Assembly (NCBI GenBank): GCA_020541285.1
Contig: CP047043.1
Span: 992,001 to 1,056,000, forward strand
Direction of reading: 5' to 3'
Length of the DNA: 64,000 bases
DNA from: Candidatus Gillettellia adelgis
GTDB taxonomy: Bacteria > Pseudomonadota > Gammaproteobacteria > Enterobacterales > Enterobacteriaceae
Numbering within the stretch: position 1 is the stretch's first letter; each line of letters begins with the position of its first letter. A program made the position numbers and the translations under genes. The notes beneath the pieces were generated by a model. It was not told the DNA's origin. It saw only the letters and a list, made by a program, of their open reading frames with translations, and made no database searches. Shown here piece after piece: positions 46,286 through 58,295 of the stretch.

Positions 46286-46861
46286 ACCGCATATGAGTGA
46301 GTCTTTCTTAACTTAGATTGAGTACCTAAAGCTAAACCTTAAAGCATTCGTTTCAATTTTTAGTAAATACTAGTCAATTAATTTAATTCTAATATTCATT
46401 TGTTGTGACAAGTAAGATTGCAAATATTTTCTGATGTCATCATTTTGTTCTCACATAGCCCTTTAAATAGAATTATGGACATAGCTATGAACAATTGTAA
46501 TTGCATCTTTAAACTAACTGCCTAAGTTAAGCATGATTTTTGCTATAAACACTTATATACTTACAAGTTTTGCAATACTTGTTTTGTAATCAAACTTTAT
46601 CTTTATAACTGTAAATCAAGCATATTTATAAAATCTTGTATCTCTGGTAATTACAGGTATATACCATCACACTTTAAACTCACAGAAACCAGAAAGATGG
46701 TCAATTAAAAAATATAAATAACAGCAATGTTCTGTATTAAAAGTAGGTTAACACATATATAACCTCGAGTATAATAAATATCGATTAGTATTATGATGAG
46801 TACATAACCGCAAAGTAAGTGATAACAGTTCTTTGCTATTATAAGATAGGATATCCGATTC
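46286..46861. other. intergenic region upstream of gsiA
   Basis: About 575 bases between tRNA-Leu and gsiA. In E. coli iaaA lies upstream of gsiA; no trace of it was recognised. The region must hold the gsi operon promoter; no single candidate stands out. Confidence 0.4.
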
Positions 46862-48766
46862 ATGAGTAAACCAGTGCTTACCATACATGGTAATACAGGT
46901 ACACAAAAACCTACAGTGAACGCTCGGTTGCAATTGCCACCACAACGCGTATTGACGGTACGCAACTTAAGTGTCAACTTTTATCAGAAAGATAACACTG
47001 TTCAGGCCGTACGTAATTTATGTTTTGAGGTCAATCGTGGCGAAACGCTAGCGATTGTAGGTGAATCGGGTTCTGGTAAATCAGTCACCTCGTTGGCACT
47101 CATGCGATTAGTTGAGCATGATGGTGGTCATATCATTAGCGGCATATCAGCGTTTCGTCGCCGTAACGGTGAAGTAGTTGATTTAATACATATGCCTCAA
47201 AACACATTACAAAAAGTACGTGGGGCAGATATTGCGATGGTCTTTCAGGAACCAATGACTTCACTTAACCCAGTATTTCCTATAGGGGTGCAAATTACTG
47301 AATCATTACAGTTACATCAACGCATAGATAATCGTAGCGCTCAGATAGAAGCGCTACGCATGCTAGATCTAGTGTGTATCCCAGAGGCTCCAGCCATGCT
47401 TAGACGTTACCCGTATCAATTGTCTGGCGGCATGCGTCAGAGAGTAATGATCGCTATAGCGCTTGCCTGCAAGCCATCACTCCTAATTGCTGATGAACCT
47501 ACCACTGCACTAGATGTCACGATTCAAGCGCAAATTTTGCAATTAATACAGATGTTGCAACAAGAAATGCAGATGGCAGTAATCTTTATTAGCCATGATA
47601 TGGGGGTGGTAGCAAGAATCTCAGATCGAGTACTGGTAATGTATCACGGTGAGCAAGTAGAACAAAACACCGTACATCAATTGTTTTCTGCACCACAACA
47701 TTCTTACACTCAAGCATTACTAATGGCAGTACCAAAGCTAGGAGCAATGGCAGATACACGCTTTCCAGTTAAATTCCCTATAGCAAATAAAAATGAAAAA
47801 AGTATACCACAAGATACCGTGTTAACTGACTCCCCACCCATCATACAAGTAAAACATTTAATCACGCGTTTCAATCTGCGCAGCGGCATCCTGAATCGTA
47901 TCACTCATCGAGTACATGCTGTAGAAAATATAAGTTTTGATATTTATCCCGGTGAAACACTGGGGCTTGTAGGCGAATCGGGCTGCGGAAAATCTACTGC
48001 CGGTCGAGCACTTCTAAAGCTCGTAGATAGTCAGCATGGAACAATTACTTTTAATGGCTGCCAGATTAATCGATTGCATGGTGTAGCATTGCAGCGACTG
48101 CGTCAAGACATCCAGATTATCTTTCAGGATCCTTATGCTGCACTTGATCCACGACTAACAGTCGGTTTCTCTATCATGGAGCCACTCCTAGTACATCATA
48201 TCATGACTACAAAAGAAGCACGACGACGAGTAGCCACTCTGCTTGAGCGTGTTGGGTTGTTACCAGAGCATGCGCTACGCTATCCTCATGAATTCTCTGG
48301 TGGCCAACGTCAACGAATTTGTATTGCACGTGCCATCGCATTAAACCCAAAATTGCTTGTCGCTGATGAAGCAGTGTCAGCGCTTGATGTATCTATCCAA
48401 GCGCAAATTATTAATCTATTATTTGATTTACAACGCGAGCTTGGTATTGCCTTCTTATTTATTTCTCATGATATAGCAGTGATAGAACGCATTAGCCATC
48501 GCGTAGCAGTGATGTATATGGGGCAGATCGTAGAAATTGGCCCACGGCAAGCTGTATTCAACCACCCACAACATGCTTACACTCGACAACTGATGGCAGC
48601 AGTGCTAATTGCGGATCCTAATCACACTTACCAATATCAGCGGCTATGGGTAAATGACATGCCTAGCTCAATTCGTGCGTTGGGCGATGAACCTATTACT
48701 GCGCCGCTCGTAGAGATTGATCCTGGGCATTTTGTTGCGCGTCATCCGATTTCTAATATCTTCTAA
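46862..48766 (+). CDS. gsiA: glutathione import ABC transporter ATP-binding protein GsiA
   Basis: Fused double ATPase that powers glutathione import through GsiC/GsiD. The 634-residue protein has two complete nucleotide-binding domains: first Walker A GESGSGKS at residues 67-74, signature LSGGMRQRV and Walker [13 protein letters not shown]; second Walker A GESGCGKS at 371-378, signature FSGGQRQRI and Walker [13 protein letters not shown], each followed by an H-loop (FISHDM, FISHDI). Oligopeptide/dipeptide-type C-terminal extensions follow each domain ([18 protein letters not shown]). It matches E. coli GsiA (623) throughout, with a few extra N-terminal residues. First gene of gsiABCD. A weak agga ribosome binding site precedes the ATG. 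Confidence 0.95.
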   Translation: MSKPVLTIHGNTGTQKPTVNARLQLPPQRVLTVRNLSVNFYQKDNTVQAVRNLCFEVNRGETLAIVGESGSGKSVTSLALMRLVEHDGGHIISGISAFRRRNGEVVDLIHMPQNTLQKVRGADIAMVFQEPMTSLNPVFPIGVQITESLQLHQRIDNRSAQIEALRMLDLVCIPEAPAMLRRYPYQLSGGMRQRVMIAIALACKPSLLIADEPTTALDVTIQAQILQLIQMLQQEMQMAVIFISHDMGVVARISDRVLVMYHGEQVEQNTVHQLFSAPQHSYTQALLMAVPKLGAMADTRFPVKFPIANKNEKSIPQDTVLTDSPPIIQVKHLITRFNLRSGILNRITHRVHAVENISFDIYPGETLGLVGESGCGKSTAGRALLKLVDSQHGTITFNGCQINRLHGVALQRLRQDIQIIFQDPYAALDPRLTVGFSIMEPLLVHHIMTTKEARRRVATLLERVGLLPEHALRYPHEFSGGQRQRICIARAIALNPKLLVADEAVSALDVSIQAQIINLLFDLQRELGIAFLFISHDIAVIERISHRVAVMYMGQIVEIGPRQAVFNHPQHAYTRQLMAAVLIADPNHTYQYQRLWVNDMPSSIRALGDEPITAPLVEIDPGHFVARHPISNIF

Positions 48767-48788
48767 AATATTTATAGAGAGCAGCAAG

Positions 48789-50322
48789 ATGAAGCGCATA
48801 ATTAACTGTAATGTACTAGTAGCGTCCCTTCTGCTAGCAGGAACTAGTCCGGCTTTGGCGTCAAAGGATATAGTCATCGCTGTGGCTTCAAATTTTACTA
48901 CACTTGATCCTTATGATGCCAATGATACTCTATCTCAAGCGGTTTCTAAGTCATTTTATCAGGGATTATTTGGTTTTAACAAACATATGAAGCGAGTGAA
49001 CGTACTCGCGAATAGCTATACAATCAGTAAAGATGGTCTTACCTATATTATTAATTTACATCAAGGTATTAAATTTCATGACGGCACTCTATTTCAATGC
49101 TCAAGCAGTGAAAATCAACCTTGATCGTGCTAGCCAACCAACTAACCACCTAAAACGCTATCACCTATTTAAAATGATCGACAAAACAGAGGTAATAAAT
49201 GACAATAAAGTTAAAATTATGTTAAAACAACCCTTTTCAGCATTCATCAATAATCTTGCGCACCCAGCGGCTGCCATCATTTCTCCAAAAGCACTCGCAT
49301 ATTATGGAAAACATATCGGGTTTCACCCGGTCGGTACTGGACCCTATCAGTTTGTCACCTGGAATCAAACTGAATTCGTTAAAGTGAAAAAATTCAATAA
49401 CTACTGGAAGTTTGGATTACCAAAACTCGATAGTATCACTTGGCGACCAGTAGTTGATAATAACAGCCGTGCAGCAATGTTACAGACCGGTGAAGCTACC
49501 TTTATCTTCCCCGTACCATATGAGCAAGCTAAGATGCTTTCAGAAAACTCAAAGCTAAATGTAGCAGTAGAGCCATCCATTCAACAGCGTTATATTAGTT
49601 TAAATGTTACTCAAAAACCATTTGATAATTTAAAGGTACGACAGGCACTAAATTATGCCATTAATAAAGAAATGCTAATTAAAGTAGCATTTTCTGGCTA
49701 TGCAGTGCCGGCGGAAGGGCCAGTTCCATCGATGATCGAATTTACTACTCGCTATCAACCATGGCCATATAATCCTTCTAAGGCACGTCAGTTACTTAAA
49801 GAAGCGGGCTACCCAAACGGTTTTACTTCCATCTTATGGTCGTCTCATAACCATAGTACCGCGCAAAAAGTATTACAGTATGTTCAGAATCAACTGGCGC
49901 AGGTAGGAGTAAAGGTCATGATAACCGCTATGGACGCCGGACAACGTGCAGCCAAAGTAGAAAGTATTGGAGTACAAGATACTGAAGTGCGTATGCTCTA
50001 TACTGGCTGGTCTGCATCGACTGGCGAGGCAGATTGGGCCCTATCGCCACTATTTTTAAGTCAAGCAGCGCCTCCTAAACAGTTTAACACTGCGTTTTAT
50101 AAGAACACACACGTAGATGATGATTTAAGTGCTGCATTAACCACGACTAATCACACTGAGAAACAAAAACTTTATCAGGATGCACAAAATCGTATTTGGG
50201 CCGACGCACCATGGATCTTTCTAACAACTGAACGCTTACTCTCGGCCTATAATAAACAACTAAGCGGTTTCTACGTCATGCCTGATGTCTCATTTAACTT
50301 TGATAATGCTAATCTCCAGTAA
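48789..50322 (+). pseudogene. gsiB: gsiB, glutathione-binding periplasmic protein, with a one-base frameshift
   Basis: Periplasmic SBP-family-5 receptor that would deliver glutathione to GsiC/D. The ATG at 48789 begins a signal peptide ([23 protein letters not shown]) then [20 protein letters not shown] and [13 protein letters not shown], as in E. coli GsiB. The frame breaks at about 49089-49095: after KFHDGT the read frame leads to an early stop, but one extra base (most simply one T in ttt) separates it from the frame continuing [14 protein letters not shown]. From there to the stop at 50322 the protein is uninterrupted and highly conserved ([49 protein letters not shown]). It is either a very young pseudogene, a sequencing or assembly error, or a gene rescued by slippage. 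The flanking transporter genes are intact. Confidence 0.85.
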
Positions 50323-50380
50323 AATACTGTCCTTCTTCTTTTACTTATTAGAATATTAGAAATAACTGGAATTAACTGAG

Positions 50381-51313
50381 ATGCTGAATTATTTTCTAAA
50401 ACGATTGTTGGGTTTAATCCCCACACTGCTGATAGTAGCAGTATTAGTATTTTTATTTGTGCACACAATGCCAGGTGATCCAGCTAGACTCGTAGCGGGG
50501 GCAGAGGCTGATCAAGAAGTAGTGCAATTAGTTCGTCAAGATTTAGGCCTTGATAAGTCGTTACTTCAACAGTTTGTTCATTTTTTCATTAACGTGCTGC
50601 GAGGAAATTTCGGTATTTCAATAGCATCAAAACGCCCAGTATGCGAAGAAATCGCATCGCGTTTTATGTCAACCTTTTGGTTAACAATCACCAGTATGCT
50701 ATGGGCAGTAATCTTTGGTCTTGCAGTTGGTATAATATCAGCAATATGGCGTAATCGCTGGCCAGACTACCTCGGCATGATCTTAGCAGTATTAGGTCTT
50801 TCGTTCCCACCGTTTGCGCTTGGTATGTTATTAATGCAAATTTTTTCAGTCAATTTCGGATGGTTACCGACAATTGGTGCTGACAGTTGGCGTCACTACA
50901 TCTTACCCTCTATTACATTGGGAGCTGCAGTAGCAGCAATAATTGCACGCTTTACTCGCACTTCATTGGTGGAAGTATTACAGGATAACTATATACGCAC
51001 CGCACGTGCTAAGGGTGTGCCAGAAATCTTAGTAGTGATAAAACACGCGCTACGTAATGCAATGATCCCATTAGTAACCATGATAGGTCTGCAATTTGGA
51101 TTTTTACTCGGCGGTTCAATCGTAGTAGAGAAGGTATTCAATTGGCCAGGGCTCGGACGATTATTAGTCGATTCAGTAGAAATGCGTGATTACCCGGTAA
51201 TTCAAGCTGAAGTGTTATTATTTTCATTAGAGTTTATTTTAATCAATCTACTAGCAGATATCCTATACGCAGCCGTTAACCCAACAATACGCTACCAACG
51301 AGGAAAGGCATGA
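50381..51313 (+). CDS. gsiC: glutathione ABC transporter permease GsiC
   Basis: Inner-membrane permease pairing with GsiD. The 310-residue protein matches E. coli GsiC (306): N-terminal membrane helix [30 protein letters not shown], the permease fold with five further hydrophobic segments, the cytoplasmic coupling loop [20 protein letters not shown] (EAA motif) around residues 205-225, and [16 protein letters not shown]. It overlaps the gsiD start by four bases, so translation is coupled. Confidence 0.95.
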   Translation: MLNYFLKRLLGLIPTLLIVAVLVFLFVHTMPGDPARLVAGAEADQEVVQLVRQDLGLDKSLLQQFVHFFINVLRGNFGISIASKRPVCEEIASRFMSTFWLTITSMLWAVIFGLAVGIISAIWRNRWPDYLGMILAVLGLSFPPFALGMLLMQIFSVNFGWLPTIGADSWRHYILPSITLGAAVAAIIARFTRTSLVEVLQDNYIRTARAKGVPEILVVIKHALRNAMIPLVTMIGLQFGFLLGGSIVVEKVFNWPGLGRLLVDSVEMRDYPVIQAEVLLFSLEFILINLLADILYAAVNPTIRYQRGKA

Positions 51314-52218
51314 TTAAATATTGGAGATACAGCACCCTAGTGAAGAAAAAACCAATCCTTGAGTTCCATTTAGTGCGTACACCCTGGCATGAGTTTTTCC
51401 GACGTTTTAGGCAGCAAAATATAGCGATAATTTCTGGTCTCGTGCTGCTGCTGCTCATGCTTGCTTCGCTATTAGCACCATATATTGAACCCTTTGATGC
51501 AGAAAACTATGTTGATTATGATAAGATAAACGACGGTCCTTCATTAATGCACTGGATGGGTTTAGATTCTTTGGGAAGAGATATTTTCAGTCGCCTCTTG
51601 ATGGGATCGCGTATCTCGTTGGCAGTAGGTGTATTATCAGTGTTAGTTGGTGGGATGATAGGAACCTTGCTCGGGCTACTAGCTGGCTACTATGAAAACG
51701 TATGGGACCGTCTTACTATGCGTATATGCGATGTACTATTTGCTTTTCCTGGTATCCTACTAGCACTTAGTATAGTAGCGATTATGGGCAACGGTATAGC
51801 AAATTTAGCTATCGCAGTAACGGTTTTTAGTATTCCAGCTTTCGCTAGATTAGTACGAGGAAATACGTTGCTACTAAAACGCTTAACTTATATCGAGTCA
51901 GCACGCAGCATTGGTGCTTCAAACTGGACTATCATTTTATGGCATATTTTACCAGGAATTCTCCCTTCTATAATAGTGTATTGTACCCTGCGTATTGGTA
52001 CTTCGATTATTACAGCGGCCAGCCTTTCTTTTCTTGGTCTTGGTGCGCAACCGCCAACCCCAGAATGGGGAGCCATGCTGAATGAAGCAAAGGCTGATAT
52101 GATCATTGCACCTCATGTCGCAATTTTTCCAATCTTGGCGATATGTTTTAGCGTCATGGCGTTTCATCTTTTAGGCGATGGATTGCGAAATGCTTTGATT
52201 CCACAACTAAAAGAGTAA
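51310..52218 (+). CDS. gsiD: glutathione ABC transporter permease GsiD
   Basis: Second permease of the glutathione importer. The 302-residue protein matches E. coli GsiD (303): [16 protein letters not shown] before the first membrane helix, [34 protein letters not shown], the EAA coupling loop [20 protein letters not shown], and [20 protein letters not shown] near the C terminus. Six membrane segments are visible. Last gene of the operon; no terminator hairpin is seen after it. Confidence 0.95.
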   Translation: MIKYWRYSTLVKKKPILEFHLVRTPWHEFFRRFRQQNIAIISGLVLLLLMLASLLAPYIEPFDAENYVDYDKINDGPSLMHWMGLDSLGRDIFSRLLMGSRISLAVGVLSVLVGGMIGTLLGLLAGYYENVWDRLTMRICDVLFAFPGILLALSIVAIMGNGIANLAIAVTVFSIPAFARLVRGNTLLLKRLTYIESARSIGASNWTIILWHILPGILPSIIVYCTLRIGTSIITAASLSFLGLGAQPPTPEWGAMLNEAKADMIIAPHVAIFPILAICFSVMAFHLLGDGLRNALIPQLKE

Positions 52219-53999
52219 AAGAAACATTAAAACAATACACATAGTAACTAGATAAACATCGCATATTCCGCGACATAGTATAAAGTTAACTAAGTGTACA
52301 CAACTTACTACAATCTATTAACAAATACATCAGGTATTTCCTTAGGTTTCTATTTGTTGCTCAATCATAAGTACTACAGTGCTAAAACTAAATGTATAAC
52401 ATGCTATTGTAACTAGTACTGTAGAATTTTAGCTACATGACTTGTATAGCACAGCAATATCTTTTGGTCATACAACAACCCAATCAACCTAACATACTCA
52501 TGTATACGTCAGTAACGCTACAAAGTAAGAGAATCTACTAAAATTAAAACGGTGCAATAACTATTTAATATGGTCTTTACTAATGATGAAATCCTGTGGT
52601 TCAAACCGCACTCAGTAGTGTAACTGAATGATACCATTATTTTTTAATATAAAAAGTTAGAATCTGTAAAACAATTTTAATGCACCATTACAATTAAACC
52701 GACTCTTTTTGATAGCCTGTCTCCTTCCGTATTTAATATAATTTGGAGATAACGAGGTCAATACTTAATAGGTTATGCTATATTATTAAAAGTTTGTTCT
52801 TTAATGTTATCACGGTAATAGTATCCTGATGATGATTATTGTGCAACTATATACTAAAAATGCTTCTACATTAACTATTACACTTATAATTAATAAATTA
52901 TCTATAATAATATTACATAGACTTTCTATGGAAGAGCCCTATTTCATTATCATAAGAACTAAATTTTTGCTTAATACTAGAACAGATCCCTCTGTATTAA
53001 AGATGTTCTTATGAATAAACACGTCATTATATAAGCTATACTTATAGCTTAAAATCACTAAAATCAAGCCTAATTGTTTAAGCTTGTCACCTTCATGATA
53101 CTTTGATATATCTGTATATCAGCGAGCTACTACATACTAGAAAACTACTACCCTCCACCCTCCACTAAGGACTCTGGTAGCGACTGGACGTAGCATAAAG
53201 GACAAAGCTAATCATGTTATTCAATAAATAGTTTATTTCAAATAAACAAGATAATACAGCGGATTAATGAATCGTAAGATATCTATTTGCATGCTTCTAA
53301 GTCTGACTATATATCCGAATAAATAGTTTGAAAATTAAAGAACACTGCTCCTTCTATCTACTGCGTTTTCTATCTATTGTATATATAATGACGAACTTAA
53401 AACTAAGGTACATAGAAGTTTATGAAAATTCAAAAGAAAACGGGAAATAAACAGTTATTCTTATGCATGAATCTGTTGATCTACACAAGAAACAACTTCT
53501 ATTTTATCGCAATTAAATTGTGCATCTTATCACACAGATAATCTATGTATATTTTTATATGCTATAAAATAGCAATACAAAATGAACAATACAACATGTA
53601 TTATTCCTATCTACTATCCCCTCCTTACAATAAAATCTGTATTTAATAGCATTTAAAACAAAGATAAAACAATACGATTGTCACTATTGCGCTTTAAAAA
53701 CAATATTTATATAGGAAACATATCACTTCTGCGGCAATAAATTTTTAGTCTAACTAAAATAGACGTATAGACTTTATGCTAACTTATAAAAAATCGAAGA
53801 ACAACATGCATGCTAATGAATCACAGAAATAACCAAAATTTATGTGTATTTCATCTGAGAAACTTGTATTTCATTTAGCTTGTAGATGTTTTTAAAACTT
53901 ATATGATGTATGCTTACTCTGTAATTACTAGAGCAATCAGCAATTACAGACCACATAACACGCACGATCAAAAACAACTTTTCAGAAAAAACAGAATGC
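52219..53999. other. 1.8 kb gene-free region after gsiD
   Basis: No intact gene and no fossil recognised. A 61-codon plus frame at 52829-53014 has no evident relative. Confidence 0.4.
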
Positions 54000-54383
54000 T
54001 ATTATCCATTTTAGAAGACAATAACGAAGATTTTTGATCGACATACCAAGTGCGCACCACCATCTAGTTGTAACTAGCAAATTATCCTCAAAACAGTAAC
54101 CTACCTATTTCGTATAATAAGAGAGACATCATCGTATTTTTTAATAATGAGTTAACCACTATATCACCTATATTTTACAAAATTAGATCAGCAACATAAA
54201 TACTCAAGAATAATCTAGTATTATTTTCAATATAACTCTCTTGAGAGAGCTAAGAGTTTCTAAAACAGCAATTAATTGTGTGTACTAATCAATATAATTT
54301 ATATATCAACTTTAACGATGTTATCAAGCGTAATCGCAGATTCCTGTAGAGTACACCCAACTTATGAAGTATCTACCTATCAG
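54000..54383 (-). pseudogene. metG: decayed C-terminal tRNA-binding domain of metG
   Basis: Just past the metG stop, in a frame shifted by one, the minus strand reads QESAITLDNIVKVDI and then, after a stop, IILISTHN. This aligns with [22 protein letters not shown], the start of the EMAP-II/Trbp111-like dimerisation and tRNA-binding domain of E. coli MetG. In the same frame follow NNTRLFLSIYVAD (EKRNVFSGIRSAY), IGDIVVNSL (IGRHTIMVANL) and QKSSLLSS (GKDIFLLSP). Several stops interrupt it. The domain has therefore been cut off by a nearby stop and its DNA is eroding in place. Confidence 0.75.
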
Positions 54384-56045
54384 TTAATCAACGATCGTAT
54401 CTGCTTTGGAGGCAGCCACCATATTGCTTACTTGATCATGATTAATGCGATTGAATAATCTATTAAACACTTTGATTTGATGTCGCAATAACGGCTGTTG
54501 CAAAGTATTCCATTGTAGCTCAGTATTAAGAAACACCTCGCTACGCGCAGCTAACATTGGTAGCACTGGTTTTAGATAAGTCATTAATACACGGAACAAA
54601 TTGATACCCATAGTACAAATCAATTGTAACTCGGCACCACGGCTTTCTTCCTTTGCCACTACCCAGGGTGCTTGTGTGTCTATATAGCGATTAGCTAGAT
54701 TAGCCAGCGCCATGATTTCACGAATTGCATGATTAAATTCTCGATTAGCGTAGGCATTACCAATACGGTTTGCCGCATTAACAAACTTGCAATAAAGCGA
54801 CGGATCAGCTAGTGCATTAGCTAGTTGACCAGAAAAACGGGTGCTGATAAATCTACTACTACGGGAAGCTAAGTTAACAACCTTATTAACGATATCGGTG
54901 TTTACACGCTGTACAAAATCTCTTAAATTTAAATCGATATCATCAATGCCTGAAGATGACTTAGCTGCGTAATAATAACGTAGACAATCAGAATCTAAAT
55001 ACTTCAGATAAGTTCTAGCCTTAATGAAAGTGCCTCGTGATTTAGACATTTTAGTACCGTGCACTGTCACGTAGCCATGCACAAAAAGGTTAGTTGGCTT
55101 ACGAAAGTGACTGCCTTCTAAGATTGCTGGCCAAAATAAACCATGAAAATAGATAATATCTTTTCCTATAAAATGATATAATTCAGTATGAGTATCTTTA
55201 CGCCAAAACTCATCAAAATCGATATTACTGCATTTGTTACACAAATTTCTAAAAGATCCCATATAACCAATAGGCGCATCCACCCAAACGTAAAAATATT
55301 TACCTGGTGCATCTGGTATTTCAAAACCAAAGTAAGGTGTATCTCGGGAGATGTTCCATGTCTGTAGACCAGATATAAACCACTCCTGCATTTTATTCGC
55401 TACTTGTTCTTGCAGTGCTCCAGAACGGGTCCATGCTTGTAGCATTGCACTAAACTCCGTTAATTCAAAGAAGAAATGCTCAGAATTACGTATGACAGGC
55501 ATAGTACCGGAGATTATAGATTTTGGCGAAATTAATTCAATCGGACTATATGTTGCACCACATGCTTCGCAGTTATCTCCATATTGATCCGCTGTTTTGC
55601 ATCTTGGGCAGTTACCTTTTACAAAACGATCGGGTAAGAACATTCCTTTTTCTAAATCATACAATTGAGAGATGTTACGCTTTTTAATGAATCCATTTTC
55701 CTTCAAACGAATATAAATAAGGTTTAATAACTCACGGTTTTCATCACTATGTGTTGAATGGTAATTATCATAACTAATATTAAAATCAACAAAATCCCGT
55801 TGATGTTCTTGATTCATTTTTGCAATCATTGCCTCTGGTTGAACTTTTAACTGCTGTGCTCTTAGCATTATTGGCGTACCGTGTGCATCATCTGCACAAA
55901 TAAAATAAACTGTATGACCACACATACGTTGATAACGTACCCAAACATCCGCCTGAACATGTTCGAGCATATGGCCAAGATGAATGGGACCATTTGCATA
56001 AGGAAGCGCACATGTCACTAATAATTTTTTTTCGACTTGAATCAT
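54384..56045 (-). CDS. metG: methionyl-tRNA synthetase, shortened form
   Basis: Class I synthetase charging elongator and initiator tRNA-Met; essential. The start at 56045 corresponds to the E. coli N terminus ([19 protein letters not shown]); an ATG eight codons upstream is an alternative. The HIGH-type motif [11 protein letters not shown] is at residues 15-25, zinc-knuckle cysteines CPRC and CEAC lie near 145-161, and KMSKSRGT near 335. The anticodon-binding helical domain follows ([44 protein letters not shown]). At 553 residues it lacks the C-terminal dimerisation domain of E. coli MetG (677), whose remains lie just downstream. Buchnera MetG is similarly short. The catalytic core is complete, so a monomeric enzyme is expected. 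Divergent from mrp. Confidence 0.96.
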   Translation of the reverse strand: MIQVEKKLLVTCALPYANGPIHLGHMLEHVQADVWVRYQRMCGHTVYFICADDAHGTPIMLRAQQLKVQPEAMIAKMNQEHQRDFVDFNISYDNYHSTHSDENRELLNLIYIRLKENGFIKKRNISQLYDLEKGMFLPDRFVKGNCPRCKTADQYGDNCEACGATYSPIELISPKSIISGTMPVIRNSEHFFFELTEFSAMLQAWTRSGALQEQVANKMQEWFISGLQTWNISRDTPYFGFEIPDAPGKYFYVWVDAPIGYMGSFRNLCNKCSNIDFDEFWRKDTHTELYHFIGKDIIYFHGLFWPAILEGSHFRKPTNLFVHGYVTVHGTKMSKSRGTFIKARTYLKYLDSDCLRYYYAAKSSSGIDDIDLNLRDFVQRVNTDIVNKVVNLASRSSRFISTRFSGQLANALADPSLYCKFVNAANRIGNAYANREFNHAIREIMALANLANRYIDTQAPWVVAKEESRGAELQLICTMGINLFRVLMTYLKPVLPMLAARSEVFLNTELQWNTLQQPLLRHQIKVFNRLFNRINHDQVSNMVAASKADTIVD

Positions 56046-56321
56046 AATAATTATTAACTTTTTTCGCATAAAAGAACTTTTATAGTAACTGATTACATTC
56101 TCTGTAGCTAGAGTGGTATCTTAAAATCATACCATAAATAACTTGGTAGCAGCGAGGCAAAAACACAAAATCTATAATACGATATCCCAATTAGTGCTAG
56201 AAGTAAGACGCGCTACCATCTATCTATACAACTCGCACTATGGCAACGTCGTTAAGTACTAGAGCGTGGTAGTTCTTATATGCTTTTCTATCAATAGCTT
56301 ATTTAACTTAAAGGAATGCGA

Positions 56322-57410
56322 ATGCAGCCCAAAATACCTGAACAACACGATTCAAAATCTCTACGCGCTTTACTAACAAGTATATTAACTACTTTTAAAC
56401 ACCCAACATTAAAAACAGATTTAACCGTATTAAAACCTATTCATAAATGCGCATTACTAGACGATGTTCTGCATATTGAATTAATTCTACCATTTGCCTG
56501 GCTCAGCGGTTTTGAGTCACTAAAACGCTGCGTAAGCCACGAATTACGATGTGTAACTAGAGCTACCTCCATCAATTGGCAACTTAAGCATAATATCGCT
56601 ACACTTAAGAGCGCCAATGGTCTGCCTAGCATTAAAGGTGTACGAAATATTATTGCCGTCAGTTCTGGAAAAGGTGGCGTGGGAAAATCTAGCATTGCTG
56701 TTAACTTAGCATTAGCATTAGTTGCCGAAGGTGCTAACGTCGGTCTACTAGACGCTGATATTTATGGACCATCTATCCCTACTATGTTAGGCACTACACG
56801 TGAACACATAACGTCGCTAGACGGGCAATATATGATACCCATCAAAGTGCATGACTTATTAACTCACTCTATTGGCTATTTAGCTAACAACGATCGTGCT
56901 ATAGTATGGCGTGGCCCAATGGCTAGCAAAGCGCTCATACAGTTATTGCAAAATACCTTGTGGCTAGATTTAGATTATCTAGTGCTAGATATGCCACCGG
57001 GTACTGGTGATATTCAATTAACGTTGTCTAAAGCTATTCCTGTGACCTGCGTAATAATGGTAACTACACCACAGGATATTGCTCTTATCGATGTTAGTAA
57101 AAGTATCACAATGTTTGAGAGAATAGGGGTGCCTATATTAGGTGTTATAGAAAATATGAGTATGTATATTTGTAGTCACTGTGGCTATCATGAATCAATT
57201 TTTGGTGATAGAGGAGGAGAGAAGCTTGCAAAAAAATATCGTATCTGTCTGCTAGGGAAGATACCGTTGCATCTGTCACTACGTGAAGATTTAGACCGCG
57301 GTGCACCAACGGTAGTTAGTCGCCCAAACAGCCGATTTACTATGTTATATCGCCAGATTGCCGGAGATGTAGCCGCGCTGCTCTATTGGAAAGGTAAGGT
57401 AATACCATGA
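56322..57410 (+). CDS. mrp: Mrp/ApbC Fe-S cluster carrier ATPase
   Basis: P-loop NTPase of the Mrp/NBP35 family that carries Fe-S clusters to target apoproteins. The ~362-residue protein has an N-terminal MIP18/DUF59-like domain (about residues 10-95), then the deviant Walker A SSGKGGVGKSS near 114-124, DADIYGPSIPTMLG, the switch MPPGTGD, and a CSHC pair (CxxC) that binds the bridging cluster. The start at 56322 has aagga at proper spacing; an ATG two codons upstream would have its start abutting that site. Matches E. coli Mrp (369). Divergent from metG, followed by udk and dcd, as in Yersinia-type order. Confidence 0.95.
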   Translation: MQPKIPEQHDSKSLRALLTSILTTFKHPTLKTDLTVLKPIHKCALLDDVLHIELILPFAWLSGFESLKRCVSHELRCVTRATSINWQLKHNIATLKSANGLPSIKGVRNIIAVSSGKGGVGKSSIAVNLALALVAEGANVGLLDADIYGPSIPTMLGTTREHITSLDGQYMIPIKVHDLLTHSIGYLANNDRAIVWRGPMASKALIQLLQNTLWLDLDYLVLDMPPGTGDIQLTLSKAIPVTCVIMVTTPQDIALIDVSKSITMFERIGVPILGVIENMSMYICSHCGYHESIFGDRGGEKLAKKYRICLLGKIPLHLSLREDLDRGAPTVVSRPNSRFTMLYRQIAGDVAALLYWKGKVIP

Positions 57411-57530
57411 AAACCATGCTCTTCGCAGTTACACTGCTCATTTTTATAAAATAACATAATTTATTCACTTCCTATAATAATTAGGATACCTGAATCTCTC
57501 TTTACACTAGCAAAGCAGGTTGTTAATTTT

Positions 57531-58172
57531 ATGATTAAAGAGCCATATCAGTGCGTTATTATTGGTATAGCTGGTGCATCTGCCTCCGGAAAAAGTCTTA
57601 TTGCTAGTACATTGTATCGTGAGCTTAGCGAACAAGTCGGTGATCAACATATCGGTGTGATCCCTGAAGATAGTTATTATAAAGATCAAACGCATTTAAC
57701 CATGAAAGAGCGCATCAATACTAACTATGACCATCCCAATGCCATGGACCATAACCTACTGCTACAGCATTTACAAATGTTAAAATCAGGTAAAGCAATA
57801 GAACGGCCATTATACAGTTACGTTAAGCATACGCGTAGAAGAGAGACTGCACACCTAGAACCTAAAAAGGTCATTATTCTGGAAGGGATATTATTGCTTA
57901 CGGACATTCGGTTACGCCAGGAAATGAGCTTTTCAATCTTTGTTGATACTCCATTAGATATTTGTCTTATACGCCGTATGAAACGCGATGTAAACGAACG
58001 TAGTCGTTTAATGGATTCGGTAATAGTACAGTATCAAAAAACTGTTCGTCCAATGTTTTTACAGTTTATTGAACCTTCAAAACAATATGCTGATATTATT
58101 GTGCCTCGAGGTGGAAAGAATCGTGTAGCAATTGATATTCTAAAAGCTAAAATTAGTCAATTCCTTGAATAA
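57531..58172 (+). CDS. udk: uridine/cytidine kinase
   Basis: Pyrimidine salvage kinase phosphorylating uridine and cytidine to UMP and CMP. The 213-residue length equals that of E. coli Udk. P-loop GASASGKS at residues 15-22, EDSYYKD near 48, NYDHPNAMD near 66, [10 protein letters not shown] near 90, EGILLL near 115, and [12 protein letters not shown] and [17 protein letters not shown] further on, all conserved. It lies between mrp and dcd with short gaps and may be co-transcribed with dcd. Confidence 0.97.
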   Translation: MIKEPYQCVIIGIAGASASGKSLIASTLYRELSEQVGDQHIGVIPEDSYYKDQTHLTMKERINTNYDHPNAMDHNLLLQHLQMLKSGKAIERPLYSYVKHTRRRETAHLEPKKVIILEGILLLTDIRLRQEMSFSIFVDTPLDICLIRRMKRDVNERSRLMDSVIVQYQKTVRPMFLQFIEPSKQYADIIVPRGGKNRVAIDILKAKISQFLE

Positions 58173-58295
58173 TTCAGCGTAACGATTAGCCCTCAATCTT
58201 TCTGACTCTACCGATAAGTCACTATTCACTTTAACACCAATCGTTCGTGCATAGTATCACACTTCTAACTATCTATGCGCTATAATGGAGAAAAA

